In this document: one piece after another, positions 33,161 to 45,240 of the stretch | How the letters are laid out: each line of letters starts with the position of its first letter | How positions within the stretch are numbered: the first letter of the stretch is position 1 | DNA from: Vombatus ursinus | Lineage: Eukaryota; Chordata; Mammalia; Diprotodontia; Vombatidae | Length of the DNA stretch: 64,000 nucleotides | Direction: 5' to 3' | NCBI RefSeq assembly: GCF_900497805.2 | Contig: NW_020946557.1 | Span: 4,392,833-4,456,832 of the forward strand | Translations under genes and position numbers: made by a program | The notes under the pieces: model-generated | What the model saw: the letters and a program-made list of their open reading frames with translations, nothing else | What the model was told of the DNA's origin: nothing | The model's database searches: none

Positions 33161-33905
33161 ATGAATTAATTCCCCTAATTTCCAATTGGATTCTGGGGAA
33201 ATCTTTGTTATATCATAATGGACCTGGGACTTTGGATGATCTACAAATCAACCTAGCCTTGCTGTGTCCAAGACAAAATCTCCTAGATGATCTTTGTAGT
33301 GAATCATATTACACATGCCTGCATTTTTGAATTTTTTTGGAGTACCCACAACAGAACAAGTATTCAGTAATGGGAGTATTCATGAACATACCCTTCAACT
33401 AGCTACTTTCACTAGGTTGAAATAGTTGCATTATAAAGAAGAGCTGAAATATGGACTATACATATAGTGGAAGATGGATTAGACTTAAGAAAAAAAATCC
33501 TAATGTGAGGAGAGAAGAAACATAAAAATATTTTACCATTTGAATAAGTCATATCTTTCTCCCAGCAAATCTTTTAAAATCTGATTGAACAAACAACAAC
33601 AACAACAAACTGATAGCAATCTTTATCCCGTGGTTTGTATTAGTATAGACTGAATGTGGGAGACTGGACTTGATGACCTCTGGAAATGTTAATTCTTTCA
33701 TTGTATAAGTCTACATGGTATTTCTTTCTTTATTTTTTTCCCAGTTCAGTTCACTCCTATGGTGGGGAGTCAGAAATTTTCAGTAATCATGGTACCCTAG
33801 AGGGCAGGGTCCAATCAATGGATTGATTTTACATTTCTGTGTCTTTGCACATCAGGAGTTAGGTAAAAGGAAGGGTTTTCTCTAGTGGCTCATTATAACA
33901 CTGGT
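33161..33905. other. Unassigned stretch
   Basis: Single-copy-looking sequence; no coding frame. Confidence 0.4.
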
Positions 33906-34098
33906 CTCTGGGACTCAGTGGTACAGTGGATGAGCACTAGTCTTGGAGACAGGAAGATGTGAATTCAAATCCTACCTCAGATATTAGTGTTGTGAATATG
34001 GGCAAGAGACAGCCTCTCTCAGCCTCAGTTTCCTCTTCTGTAAAATGATATTGAATTCCATGGCTTTTAAGGTTCTTTCTAGCTCTAAATGTATGATC
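33906..34098 (+). repeat. CORE-SINE (MIR/MAR type)
   Basis: 'ggtacagtggatgagcacta', 'gaattcaaatcctacctcag', 'cctcagtttcctcttctgta', 'aaggttctttctagctctaa'. Confidence 0.75.
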
Positions 34099-34224
34099 CT
34101 ACTACCTACCCTATTTCATACCCTTTTCATTTTATTGATTGTCACCAAAATGAAGTACTTTGGGTCTAGTTAATCTGGTCATTTTTACAATTTCATTCTT
34201 CCTCTCAAGACACTGATTTTAAAA

Positions 34225-34448
34225 TGGCTTTATTTATTTATTTAATTTTTAATTTATGGAATAAAACAAGTATTTCCATGATATAGTATAATAAAAAATA
34301 TTGCACATGAAATTGCAAATCTACTATGTACAACTTGCTATTCTTTTTAAATATATAATAAAAGTTATTATGTAAATTTATTTTTTTCTTTCTTCCCCCC
34401 ACCCTAGAGATGGCTACCATTTGATGCAACCATGTATGTATGTATGTA

Positions 34449-34487
<39 letters not shown>

Positions 34488-34590
34488 ATAATCATTCTAT
34501 CCATACTTCTATTTATTAATTCTTTCTCTGGATGCAGATAGCATCTTCCTTCCTATGTCCAATGAAGCACGTTTTGTGGCCAAAGATTAT
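34225..34590 (-). repeat. L1 3' UTR, antisense
   Basis: 'ttaatttatggaataaaaca', 'ccctagagatggctaccatt', a TATG/TG run (34433-34490), 'ctctggatgcagatagcatc'. It matches the reverse complement of the L1 3' end at 46500-46800, including the simple repeat at the same place. Confidence 0.7.
34433..34490. repeat. (TATG)n(TG)n microsatellite
   Basis: About five TATG units followed by about 14 TG units. Confidence 0.95.
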
Positions 34591-35709
34591 AGTTTGCCCC
34601 AACATTTTTATACTTCATGGATGCACTAGACAAAGAAATACAGAGACCTAAGGGAATGAACCAGATGAGATTTCCCCCCTTTATTTAGAATGTTTTCATT
34701 GTGGCCTAGTTTGATAATAACTTGCCCATCTTTTCTTTTTTCTAATTGGTACATGGTATACAGTCTATGTTTATGATATTGATCATGAGAAATAAAGGAA
34801 AGTTACTATGAGTATAAATATATTCTAAAAACAGTTATAAAAAGATAACAAATAAAAGTTTTCTTTATAACTTGGGTTATAAAAATTTTAGAAAACTGAG
34901 CACCTTACTATACATAGGACTATAATAATACAACTTTTCAAGAACCTAGGATATAGATTTTCTTCTTTGACTTATTCTGGAATATTTCATAGAAAATCCC
35001 AAAATCTTCACTTGTCCAGACCTTGCTTTAATGAGATGTTGCAGAGGCTCTTTTCTTTGGTGGCATGTGATTATAGGAACACTGGCAAAAGAAAAAGAAG
35101 AATTTACACATACATGAAATTGAACTTAATATTAATTTTATGAAAATTATGAAAATAGATAAAGCAAGAAATAAAACTCTTCACTTACAAAGTCAAAATT
35201 TAAGGTTTTAAGGGAAAGCGTGCAAAGTGTTTGTCTTGCCAAATATTCTTCTGTCAATTTTTCCATGCATTTATTAGTTTCTATACATACACATATTCCT
35301 ATATGAATAGACCTACATACCTGAGCATCAGATGAATTGAAAAAAAGGTTTGGTTGTAAGAGATTGATTCAACTTTAAATACTTTTAATACAATTTTGTT
35401 AATCAAATGTAGAGAACATATGAAAGAATAACAGTCAAATTAAGTTGAATTTCTTTTTTAGTGTTTTAAAGCTTATAAGAACATAAAAACATATGTATTG
35501 AATGGATGTTTTTATCTTATAAAATGATTCTTCTTCATTTAATCAAACTGTATTGCTTTCTAACAATCACACCCTTTTCTCCATTGACCTAAGGCTCAGC
35601 TTTAAACATTTATAGGTATATGTATGCATGTGTAGGGGGAAATGTATAGAGACAAATATATTTAACATTTTGCTCCCTTTTCTTTTTTTTTAAATTTTAC
35701 TCTTGATCT
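34591..35709. other. Unassigned AT-rich stretch
   Basis: About 1.1 kb, low GC; no repeat family or coding frame identified. Confidence 0.4.
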
Positions 35710-36422
35710 TTTTAAAAAAATATGTTTATTTTTAGTTTTCAACATTCACTTCTATAAGTTTTTGAGTTTTCACTTTTTTTCCCTTTCCTCCCCTCCCCTT
35801 CCCCAAGACAGTATGCAATCTGATATAGGCTCTACATATACATTCATATGAAATATTTTCACATTAGTCAAGTTGTAAAAAAAAGTATTAAAATCAATGG
35901 GAAGAACCAAGAGAAAGAAGAAACAAAAGAAAACAACAAAAGAAAAAAAAAGAGATCAAACAGTGTGCTTCAATCTGCATTCAGACTCCATAGTTCTTTT
36001 ACTGCATGTAGATAGCATTTTGGATCATGAATCTTTTGGAATTGTCTTAGATCCTTGCATTGCTGAGAAGAGCCAAGTCTATGAAAGTTAGTCATTGCAC
36101 AATGTGGCTGTTACTGTGTACAATGTTCTTCTGGTTCTGCTCACTTCACTCAACCTCAGTTCATATAAGTCTTTCCAGGTTTTTCTGAAATTTGCCTGCT
36201 CATAATTTCTTATAACACAATAGTATTCCATTACATTCATATACCACAGCTTGTTCAGCCATTCTCTAACTGATGGGCATTCCCTCAATTTCCAATTCGT
36301 GTCCACCACAGAAAGGGCTGCTATGAATATTTTTGTACATGTGGGTCCTTTTCCTGTTTTTATGATCTCTTTGGGATATAGACCTAGAAGTGGTATTCCT
36401 AGGTCAAAGGGTATGCAGTTTT
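35710..36422 (-). repeat. L1 3' end (interrupted by HAL1 copy 2), distal part
   Basis: Antisense L1: poly(A) side at about 35712, then 'tttagttttcaacattcact', 'atatgaaatattttcacatt', 'tgttcttctggttctgctca', 'gttcagccattctctaactg', 'gacctagaagtggtattcct'. A 73-codon remnant of ORF2 (36088-36309) reads 'ECPSVREWLNKLWYMNVM'. It continues at 39104. Confidence 0.85.
36411..36422. repeat. Target-site duplication of HAL1 copy 2 (3' side)
   Basis: 'gtatgcagtttt' is repeated with one mismatch at 39104-39115. L1 sequence reads through when HAL1 is ignored. Confidence 0.65.
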
Positions 36423-37057
36423 TTTTTTCTTTTACAATTCTTCTATTCTTTTTTTCAATACTGATTTTTTCATGATTCTTTTTCTTTTAACATGTGCTTT
36501 TAAAACTTTGGGTTACAAATTTTCTCCCTCTCTCCCTCCCCACCCACCCTCATTGAAAAGGCAGGCATCTTGATACAGGTTATACATATGGAGTCATGCA
36601 AAACACTTCCATAGTAGTCATGTTGTGAAAAACTAAGTATATTTCCCTTCATCCTATCCTACCCCCCATTTGTTCTATTCTCTCTTTTGACCCTGTCCCT
36701 CCTCAGAAGTGTTTGTTTTTGATTATCCCCTTCCCCAACCTGATCTCACCTCTGTCAACCCTCTGCTCTCTTGTCCCCTTCCCTCCTTATTTTCCTGTAG
36801 GGTAAGATAGATTTACATACCCCATTGTGTATGTTATTCCCTCCTTAAGCCAAATACTATGAGAATAAGATTCACTCATTCCCTCTCACCTTCCCCCATT
36901 TCCCCTCCACTGTAAAAGCCTTTTCTTCTCTGTTTCATGTGAGATAATTTACCCCATTCTACTTCTTCCTTTCTCCTTCTCCCAGTATAATCCTCTCTCA
37001 CCCCTTAATTTTATTTTCCAGATATCACTTCTTCATCTTCAACTCACCCTGTGCCCT

Positions 37058-37072
37058 CTATCTATCTATACA
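37058..37072. repeat. Short (TATC)n inside HAL1
   Basis: About three TATC units, the shortest of the three HAL1 copies at this site. Confidence 0.9.
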
Positions 37073-37263
37073 TACACATAATTTTTCCCTTCCTCTATGC
37101 TAATATTGACAAAGGACTCATGAGTTACAAATATCATCTTTCCCTGCAGGAATGTAAACAGTTCAACCTTAATAAGTCTCTTATGAGTTCTCTTTCCTGT
37201 TTACCTCTTCCGTGTTTCACTTGAGTTTTGTATTTGAAAGTCAAATTTTATATTCAATTCTGG

Positions 37264-38249
37264 TCATTTCCTCAGGAATGCTTGAAAGTCCCCTATTTCA
37301 TTGAATGACCATTTTTCATCCTGAAGGATTATACTCAGTTTTGCTGGGTAGGTGATTCTTGGTTGTAGTTCTGTCTCCTTTGCCTTCTGGAATATCATAC
37401 TCCATGCCCTCTGGTCCCTTAATGTAGAAGCTGCTAAATCTTGTGTTATCCTGATTGTGTTTCCACTATACTTGAATTGTTTCTTTCTCACTGCTTGCAA
37501 TATTTTCTCCTTGACCTGGGAATTCTGGAATTTGGCTACAATATTCCTAGGAGTTTTCCTTTGGGGATCTCTTTCAGGAGGTGATCAGTGGATTCTTTCA
37601 ATTTCTATTTTGCCCTCTGGTTCTAAAATATCAGGGCAGTTTTCCTTGATAATTTCTTGAAAGATGATGTGGAGGCTCTTTTTTTGATCATGGCTTTCAG
37701 ATAGTCCAATAATTTTTAAGTTCTCTCTCCTGGATCTATTTTCCAGGTCAATTGTTTTTCCAATGAGATATTTCACATTCTCATCCATTTTTTCATTCTT
37801 TTGGATTAGTATTAGAGTGTCTTGATTTCTCAAATTGTCACTAGCTTCCAATTACTCCATTCTAAGTTTAAGGAAGTATTTTCTTTAGTAAGCTTTTGGA
37901 CTTCCTTTTCCATTTGGCCAATTTTGCCTTGTAGGGCATTCTTCTCCTCACTGGCTTTTTGGACCTCTTTTGCCATTTGGGTTAGGCTATTTTTTAAGGT
38001 GTTATTTTCTTCAGTAATTTTTTTTTGGGTCTCCTTTAGCATCACTCTCAGTTTTACCTCTATTTCTCTTACTTGCTTCTCAAAATCCTTTTTGAGCTTT
38101 TCCATGACCTGGAAACAATTAATAGTTTTCTTGGAGGCTTTGGATGTAGGAGCTTGGCTTCTTTGTCTTCTTCTTGTTGTGTGTTTTGATCTTCTTTGTC
38201 ACCAAAGTATGATAATATAGTCTGACTCTTTTTGCACTGCTTGCTCATG
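37264..38249 (-). pseudogene. HAL1 ORF1, copy 2, broken
   Basis: Begins at the family ATG with 'MSKQCKKSQTILSYFGDKED' (about 38249). A coiled-coil piece follows ('AKEVQKASEEKNALQGKI', 38105-37830), then an RRM-like piece ('RRENLKIIGLSESHDQKK', 37851-37585) and a C-terminal piece ('AVRKKQFKYSGNTIRITQ', 37500-37264). Each part is in a different frame or ended by a stop, so no full ORF1p can be made. Confidence 0.8.
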
Positions 38250-38452
38250 ATCCTGGCCAATTACTTGAGTTATAAACTCTTTGTTAAGGTAGGGGTCTGT
38301 TTCCAATGTGGAGAATGTACTGTCCCAAGCTTCAGGGGTTTTGTGCAGCTGTTTTCAGAAATACTTCTAGGGACCTGTAAATTTTCAGTTCTTCCAAGGT
38401 GCTATGATCAAGGGTAAGGTGTTTATTCCTTTCCTGGCCTGTGCTCTGGTCT

Positions 38453-38842
38453 ATGAGTGACCACAAGCACTCTTTTCTGTATTGGAACTGTGAGGAGGAT
38501 TTTCTCTCCATGGCCACTACAAGCTCCACTAAGCCAGTGCTCCTCCTCGCCCCAGGACTGCCACCCAGAACTGTGACCCAGATCCAAGCATGGGCAAAGC
38601 AAGAGAATTGTGCACCAGCAGAGAGATCCCTGCAATCCCCCTCTGATAAGTGTCTCGATTTCCCCCAGTCTGTGGGCTGGAAGGTCACACCCCCACCCCA
38701 GGGCCAACCTCAGGGACTGGGGCTGGAACCCCATTGTGCTTCTCTCTCACCACCGCTGAAACAAACTTTTCCCACTGACTTTCTAAGTTGTCTTTGGTGT
38801 TCATGGGTTCAGAAGTCTAGAAACTGCCACAGCTGCATGTGA
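38453..38842 (+). other. ORF0-like antisense frame in HAL1 5' UTR (copy 2)
   Basis: An ATG-initiated frame of 129 codons on the strand opposite HAL1, starting 'MSDHKHSFLYWN', with 'KPVLLLAPGLPPRTVTQI' and a Pro/Gln-rich middle, ending 'QKSRNCHSCM'. The first 46 codons align without gaps to copy 1 (8501-8641), where a stop follows. No known domain; no membrane segment. Translation is unproven. Confidence 0.5.
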
Positions 38843-39076
38843 TTCAGTCCTCTGAGGCCTGCTTCAGGTTTGCTGTGGCCTGCGTGCCATGCTGACATGC
38901 CTTCCTCTCCTAGCCTGTCATGATATACTCTGATCAACCATCTAGGATATCTTGGGCTGGAAATTTGTTTCACTTTGTCTTTCTGTGGGTTCTGCTGCTT
39001 TAGAATTTGTTTAGAGTCATTTTTTATAGGTATTTGGAGGGGTTTGGGGGAAAGCTCAAGCAAGTAACTGCTTTTA

Positions 39077-39100
39077 CTCCACCATCTTGGCTCTGTCCCC
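39077..39100 (-). promoter_or_regulatory. YY1-like site at HAL1 5' end (copy 2)
   Basis: Element strand 'gagccaagatggtggagtaa', within about 25 bases of the element start, has the AAGATGG core. It parallels the YY1 site that positions transcription start in human L1. Confidence 0.5.
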
Positions 39101-39103
39101 TGA

Positions 39104-40365
39104 GTTTGCAGTTTTATAGCCTTTTGGGTATAGTTTTAAATTGCTCTCCAGAATGGTTAGATCAGTTCATAACTCCACCAACAATGCATTGGTGTTCCAG
39201 TATTCCAACATTTCTCCAACATTTATCATTTTCCTGTTTTGTCATGTTAGCAATCTGATAGGTGTGATGTGTTACCTCAGAGTTGTTTTAATTTGCATTT
39301 CTCTAATCAATAGTGATTTAGAACATTTTTATATGACTGTAGATAGCTTTAATTTCTTCAACTGAAAACTCTCTGTTCATACGTTTTGAACAGTTATCAA
39401 TTGGGAAATAACTTGTAGTCTTATAAATTTGACTCAGTTGTCTATATATTTTAGAAAGGATGCCTTTATCAGAGATGCTGGCTATAAAAATTGTTCCCCA
39501 GCTTTCTGCTTCCCTTCCAATCTTGGTTTCACCGGCTTTGTTTTTGAAAAAAAAATTTCAATTTAATGTAATCAAAATCATCCATTTTGCATTTCATGAT
39601 GTTCTCCTTGCTCTCCTAGTTTGCTTATAGTATCAGCCTTTATATCTAAATCATGTACCCATTTTGGTTTTATCTTGGTATAGGTTTCTGGTACTATATA
39701 TTCCAGTTTTCCCAGCAGTTTTTGTTAAATAGTGAATTCTTATCCCTGAAGTTGGAGTCTTTGTATTTATCAAACAGTAGATTACGATAGTCATTGACTA
39801 TTGTGTCTTACATGCCTAACCTATTTCACTGATCTACCACTTTATTCCTTAGCTAGTACCAAGTAGTTTTGATGGTTGCTGCTTTATAATACAATTTAAG
39901 ATCTGGTACAGCTAGGCCACCTTCCTTTGAATTTCTTTTCATTAGTTTCCTTGATATTCTGGACCTTTTCTTCTTCCAGGTGAATTTTGTTATTATTTTT
40001 CTAGCTCTATAAAATAATTTTTGGTAGTTTGATTAGTAAGGCACTGAATAAGGAAAGTAATTTAAGTAGAATTGTTATTTTTTATTATATTAGCTCAGCC
40101 TACCCATGAGCAACTGGTATTTTTCCATTTATTTAGATCTGACTTTATTTGTGTGAAAAGTGTTTTGTAATTGTTTTCATATAGTTGCTGGATTTTTTTT
40201 GGCAGGTAGACTCCCAAATATTTTATAATGTCAACAGTAACTTTAAATGGAATTTCTCTTTGTTCTCTTGCTGTTGGGCTTTGTTAGTAATATTTAGAAA
40301 TGCCAGTGATTTATGGGGGTTTATTTTATATCCTGCAACTTTGCTAAATTTATTATTCCCTTTTC
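39104..40365 (-). repeat. L1 ORF2 C-terminal region, antisense (proximal part)
   Basis: 'gctctccagaatggttagat', 'gttttaatttgcatttctct', 'tttatcagagatgctggcta', 'cattttggttttatcttggt', 'tttgatggttgctgctttat', 'gggtttattttatatcctgc'. It is the upstream neighbour of the L1 piece at 35710-36422, separated from it by the HAL1, and is 5'-truncated at about 40365. Confidence 0.85.
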
Positions 40366-40389
40366 TTGAAAACATAATACATGCATATA

Positions 40390-41025
40390 AATTCATTAAC
40401 AAGCATTTGTTAAGTGCCTACTATGTATCAGGCAGTAGGCTAACCACTAAGGATACACATGCAATGCATAAAACAATTCCTAGTAGCAAGGAGTTTATAT
40501 TCTAATGGAGAAGACAAGTAGATATAAATATATATACTGTATAAAGTATAAATGTATTTTTATGTATGCATATACATACATGCATATATATACAAGTACA
40601 CATACATATATACACAAAGTAGTTAAATATAGGGTAGTTTGAGACCAAAGGCACTAGCAGTTGGGGATATCAGTAAAGTCTCTATGTACAAGATGGTTTC
40701 TGAACTATACCTTAAAGGAAGAGAGGGAATTTATGGAATGGATGTAAGAAGGCAGTGCATTCCAGATATTCAAGATGATTTGCAAAAAGGGACAATATGG
40801 TACACAAGGTTTTGTAGTGACAGATAGTGAGAAGCAAGGTCTAACTGGATTGCAGCATATAGGAGGAAGAGTAATAGCCTGAAAGGCCAGGAAGATAGGT
40901 GGGGGACAGGATGTATGGGGTTCTTAACACTTAAGTAAAGGGGTTTATATTTTGTCCCACAGGCAATAGGAAGCCACTGGAGTTGGTTGAGTAAGGGATT
41001 TACATAGTCGGATCTGTGCTTAATG
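40390..41025 (-). repeat. L2-type LINE, antisense
   Basis: 'aagcatttgttaagtgccta', 'ctatgtatcaggcagtaggc', a TA/CATA run (40515-40615), 'ggcagtgcattccagatatt', 'caataggaagccactggagt'. Confidence 0.75.
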
Positions 41026-41105
41026 TGTGTATGTGTGTATATGCGTGTGTGTTTGTGTGTGTGTGTGTACATACACATATATAGACACATACATATATGT
41101 ATATT
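41026..41105. repeat. TG/TA/CA microsatellite
   Basis: Variable TGTG, TATG and CATA units at the 5' edge of the L2 copy. Confidence 0.9.
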
Positions 41106-42475
41106 TATAAGGCTGGAGGTTGATTGAATTAATCAATCAACCCCACCAAAGTGAAAATAACTAGCAATGCGATGGGCCTTGATAACATTATCATGTGAGA
41201 ACACTACTAATGAATTAATACATCAATTAAAAGCATCACACTAGGTAAGATATGTCTTTGATCAATTTGGAAAGACTGAAAGAGTTGGATAAAATGTCAT
41301 GATGTGCATTGGAGGGATATTTAGATTAAATGAAGAGACTTCATTTTACTCTGTGAATCTTGTATGAAATAGAAAATAAATTAATACCAGCATTTGAGGG
41401 TCAGGCCATCAATTCTAATCAACCAAGCCCCCAAGGGGGAATCGCTTGGGAGAAAAAAGGAGAAAAGAGTCTCTAGCTCTTCCACCCATTGACCAAAGAT
41501 GACTTGGTAAACCTTGAGGGATAAAAGGATTTGTACTTCTCCTAGGCATCCTGGGAGTATTCCTTGAATAGTGGTATTTAATGTCAATGTCTTCATCAAG
41601 ATCTAAAGACAAACTAGACACCTGAGGAGATGCAACTTTGTGTCTTTACAAAGAACCTAGGCGTAAGCATGAACATAGCTAAGGGGAAATTCATGACAGC
41701 CTCACAAAGGGGAGAAAAGGTCCTCCAAGATTTGTGAATTACTATTACTCCCTTTGCTGCATGTGTTATCCAAACTTGATCCTTTTTTCCCTCTGGATTC
41801 CATATGTACTTGTGGAAGAATGTGTGTCAAGTTTTTGTGAAGAATGCTTTCTGTATTTTCTTACATAAAAGCTGATCCTATCTATCTGGCTAATTGATAT
41901 CAACTGATAATCACAGGGCATCTGATGGGACTCATGAACTATAATATTAGAAAGCCAGCCCCAACCTCTCAAGGATCCTTGAAGCAAGACACAGGCAGCT
42001 TTTCTTGGGGAACTCAATCTGCCAGTGTGAATGGGGATTTGTGAGAGTAGCCCCAGGTTATGTATGACATTTTTGTCATACAATGTACACATACATATCT
42101 TACTTCCTTTTTCCTCCCCTACTCCATTGAAAGAAAAGAGGGGAAAAAAAGCTTTGAAATAAATATGCATAGACAAGCAAAACAAATTCCTTCATTGACC
42201 ATATGTGAAAATATATGTCTCAATCTGTTTATTGAGTCCACTGTTTCTCTGTCAGGAAGTGTATAACACATGCTTCATTACTGGTACTGTTTTTAAGACA
42301 TTCAAAGTTATTTCTCTTTATATCAATGCTGCTGTCTTATAAATGGGTTGGTTAACATGTATATAAGTAGCAATATAATAGATACATACAATGTAATAAG
42401 TATATATAAATTAACAAATCTACAAATAGACATAAATAATAATTAACCATGGGGGGCATTAACTATTGGGGTATT
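41106..42475. other. Unassigned stretch
   Basis: About 1.4 kb. 41380-42060 has higher GC and an 'ataaaag' TATA-like word near 41864, which gives a faint LTR-like look, but I found no paired copy, polypurine tract or end repeats. The minus frame at 41766-42185 (139 codons) has no recognisable domain. Confidence 0.35.
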
Positions 42476-43045
42476 TAGGACAGTCCTTAAATTCCATCAA
42501 TTGAGGAATGGCTGAATAAGTTGTGGTATATGATTGTGATAGAATACTATTGTGCTGTAAGAAATGACAAGCAGGATGGTTTCAGAAAAACAAAACAAAA
42601 CAAAACATGGCAAGACTTTTGTGAGCTGGTGCAAAGTTAAGTGAACAGAACCAAAACTGTGCACAGTAATAGCAATATTGTATGATGATCAACTGTGAAT
42701 GTTTTTGCTATTCTCAGAAACACAATGATCCAACACAATTCCAAAGGACTTATGATGAAAAATGCTATCCACCTCCAGAAAAAGAACTGATGGACTCTGA
42801 ATACAGATTAAAGCATACTTTTTTAAACTTTATTTTTCTTGCTTTTTTTGGAGGTGGGAGGGACTGTGTTTACTTTTGCAACAATACGGAAATTTTTTTA
42901 TGACTGCACATGTATAATCTATGTCAAATTGCTTGCCTTCTTAAGGAGTAATGGGAAGGAATGAGAAAAAGAATTTGGAATTCAAAATAAAAAAGAATGT
43001 TAAAATTGTTTTCATATATAATTGAAAAAATGAAAATTTAGAAAA
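42476..43045 (+). repeat. L1 3' end
   Basis: 'ccatcaattgaggaatggct', 'gaataagttgtggtatatga', 'gaaatgacaagcaggatggt', 'gatgatcaactgtgaatgtt', 'tgctatccacctccagaaaa', 'atgactgcacatgtataatc', A-rich end. Confidence 0.85.
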
Positions 43046-43221
43046 TAAATCAAATTAATAGGAAATAAAAATGTGGCATTTGAGTTAAATCTTGAAGGAG
43101 GCAGGGGTCCTGACAGTCTGAACTGGTTGCTCAATTTTCCCTCAATTGTAAGCCCAGATTTTCTTGAACTAGTCTCCTTGGCATATTTCAACATTCCCAT
43201 GCTACAACCATTGTATCTTAC

Positions 43222-43378
43222 TCTTAGTGTAGCGGAAAGAATATTGAATTTATAATTGTAAAACCTAAATTTGAATCCCTCCTCTGCTACTGATTACTTG
43301 TTTGTCTTCCTCTGTAAAATAAAGGTATTATTTTAGATAATTTTGAAGATCCCTTTAAGCTTTGATTCCTACAATCCC
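43222..43378 (+). repeat. CORE-SINE
   Basis: 'gtagcggaaagaatattgaa', 'tttgaatccctcctctgcta', 'gatccctttaagctttgatt'. Confidence 0.6.
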
Positions 43379-45240
43379 ACAAATTTCCTCTTTCTCAACA
43401 CTTTTCCTCATGCCTGTTCTTAGTTCTTCCCTATTGTTTGCCTTATCTCTAGGTAAGTCCTTTCCTTTTGACCTCTACCCCCAAGCTAACTGAGAATGGA
43501 CTCATATAAAATGAAAAAACTTAAAAATAAACTTAAAATAAACCTTAAATAAAATGGGGGGGCAGCCAATTTGCACAAGTTTCATGCTAGGAATCTCCCT
43601 ACCCATATACACACTCCTGTCTTTCAGTATTTCTGCTTCTCTGGAATAATGAGAATGGTTGCATTAGACATGAGAGAAAATGAAAAATTAAAAGAGAATG
43701 AAGCATATAATAGAAAAACAAAGTTAGGGAGAACAAAGTAGAGAAAGGGCCAAAAGGATCACTGGCAAAATTTTCTTGATAATGATGAAGGAAGTAAAAA
43801 GGACAAATGAGACAGAAGTGGAAGGGGGGTGGTTGGCCCAAGTTTTACTATTATACTCTATTCATCTTCTTAATGACACCATATCTTTATGGTCTCTAGC
43901 AAGGCAGGGTCACCATACGGATCAGCAAACATGCTATGACTTGAGCTCACCTTGACAACAGGTTTGGTCTCAATGATGTAATTATAGCATCATCTTTGAG
44001 AGGCTTAAATGCACCTACTGCTCAGAAAATGCCTAGGGAAATGTTCGTTATACCCCAATAATCTTGCTCTGTCTGATGGAAGTTTTTTTTTTGAGGACCT
44101 TAAATTATTTGACAGTTGAAACAAGCAAAAATAACATTGAGCAAAAAGTTTTTTTTTCTCATTTCTTTTCTTTATTGTACTCTGTGTTTTAAGGTTAAAA
44201 CACTAGTATTATTTTGCTTTAACCAAAAGGGGCCAATTCAGTGTTTTTATTGATTTGGAAATACCATGTTATATCAAATTTTAAATTCTCCGCTTTGAAT
44301 GATGGACGGCGGGATTTTGCTGCAATACTCATCCTTAATAACATTGTTTCTTTGCTGGGAAGTCAATAAAAACAGTGGGTCCCATTTTATTGCAGGACAG
44401 CAATTACAGGCTGGAAAGGGTTTTCCAAGTCAGGGTCTGTTTATTTTGCTTTCTTCTTCCTTTCATCGAGATCCAGGAAAGATAACAGGCTTTTCTTTTT
44501 TCCCTTCAAAAACACATACAAGAGAAAAATAACCATAAAGTATTTTCTTTTTAAGAGGATATAGAAATTCCCCTGTGCATTGTAACACGGCTTTATTGTA
44601 ACTTTTGTTTAAGCTTATGGATTTATTTCAAGTTTCTAATTGAGTGTTCAGTTCTATTGCTTCATTTCTTGTAAGAATCTGAACCATATTCCACTTGCTA
44701 TGAGAAACACATTTTTTTACCAATCTATTTTAAGAGACTTAATTCAAATGTCTGAGGAAGAAAAGTGCATGTGGAACAAGACATTCATTCTCTGAAGAGA
44801 CATTTCAGTTGGAAGATTATTCTTTGATCTCTAGATTCAGGTGACCCGATGTCCTGACACATTCAGACCATAAGGTGTTTTTTTTTGTTGTTGTTGTTTG
44901 TTTGTTTGTTTGTTTTTATCAATATTGGGTTGAGGTGTCAAAGGAAGCATTTCAGTAGATTCTCAGGTGTTAAATACACCAATGGATCTGTGAGATCATC
45001 AATGAGTATTCTTTTCAATGATGTAGATCAAACCCCATCTCTGCCTACCTATACAGTGTAGTTCTAGGCTCTTTCTGTAAGTTTGCCATAGGTGGCTGCA
45101 AGGAAGGGGGAAAGGGAAGCATTTCTTCATTTTATGTTAACATTTCAAAAGTATCATTGGAGCTCCTGATCTGTCCATCAGTTGTCTCTCACTCTTATAA
45201 AGTGGCCAGTCCTTTTATCTATTTCTTTGGTGATTTACAT
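43379..45240. other. Repeat-poor single-copy stretch
   Basis: About 1.9 kb with almost no recognisable repeat apart from a GTT/GTTT run at 44886-44918. 44150-44530 has a varied composition with CpGs ('gatggacggcgggatttt') in an otherwise CpG-poor window. No coding frame is convincing. Candidate conserved noncoding sequence, not proven. Confidence 0.4.

Larger units (their letters stand above)
36423..39103 (-). mobile_element. Full-length HAL1 element, copy 2, nested in L1
   Basis: About 2.7 kb. On its own strand: 5' end 'ggggacagagccaagatggt' (about 39100), an 800-base 5' UTR, ORF1 from about 38249 to 37200, then the purine-rich 3' UTR ending in A-rich sequence at 36423-36490. No ORF2. It lacks the distal 3' module found in copies 1 and 3, so it is about 250 bases shorter at that end. 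It sits cleanly inside an antisense L1, and so is younger than that L1. Confidence 0.85.

Noticed and set aside
41380-42060. Possible solo LTR (TATA-like word, GC-richer block)
   Set aside because: No second copy in the window, no polypurine tract, no TG...CA ends or flanking repeat found.
41766-42185. 139-codon minus-strand frame
   Set aside because: No domain or conserved motif; composition fits chance in an unassigned region.
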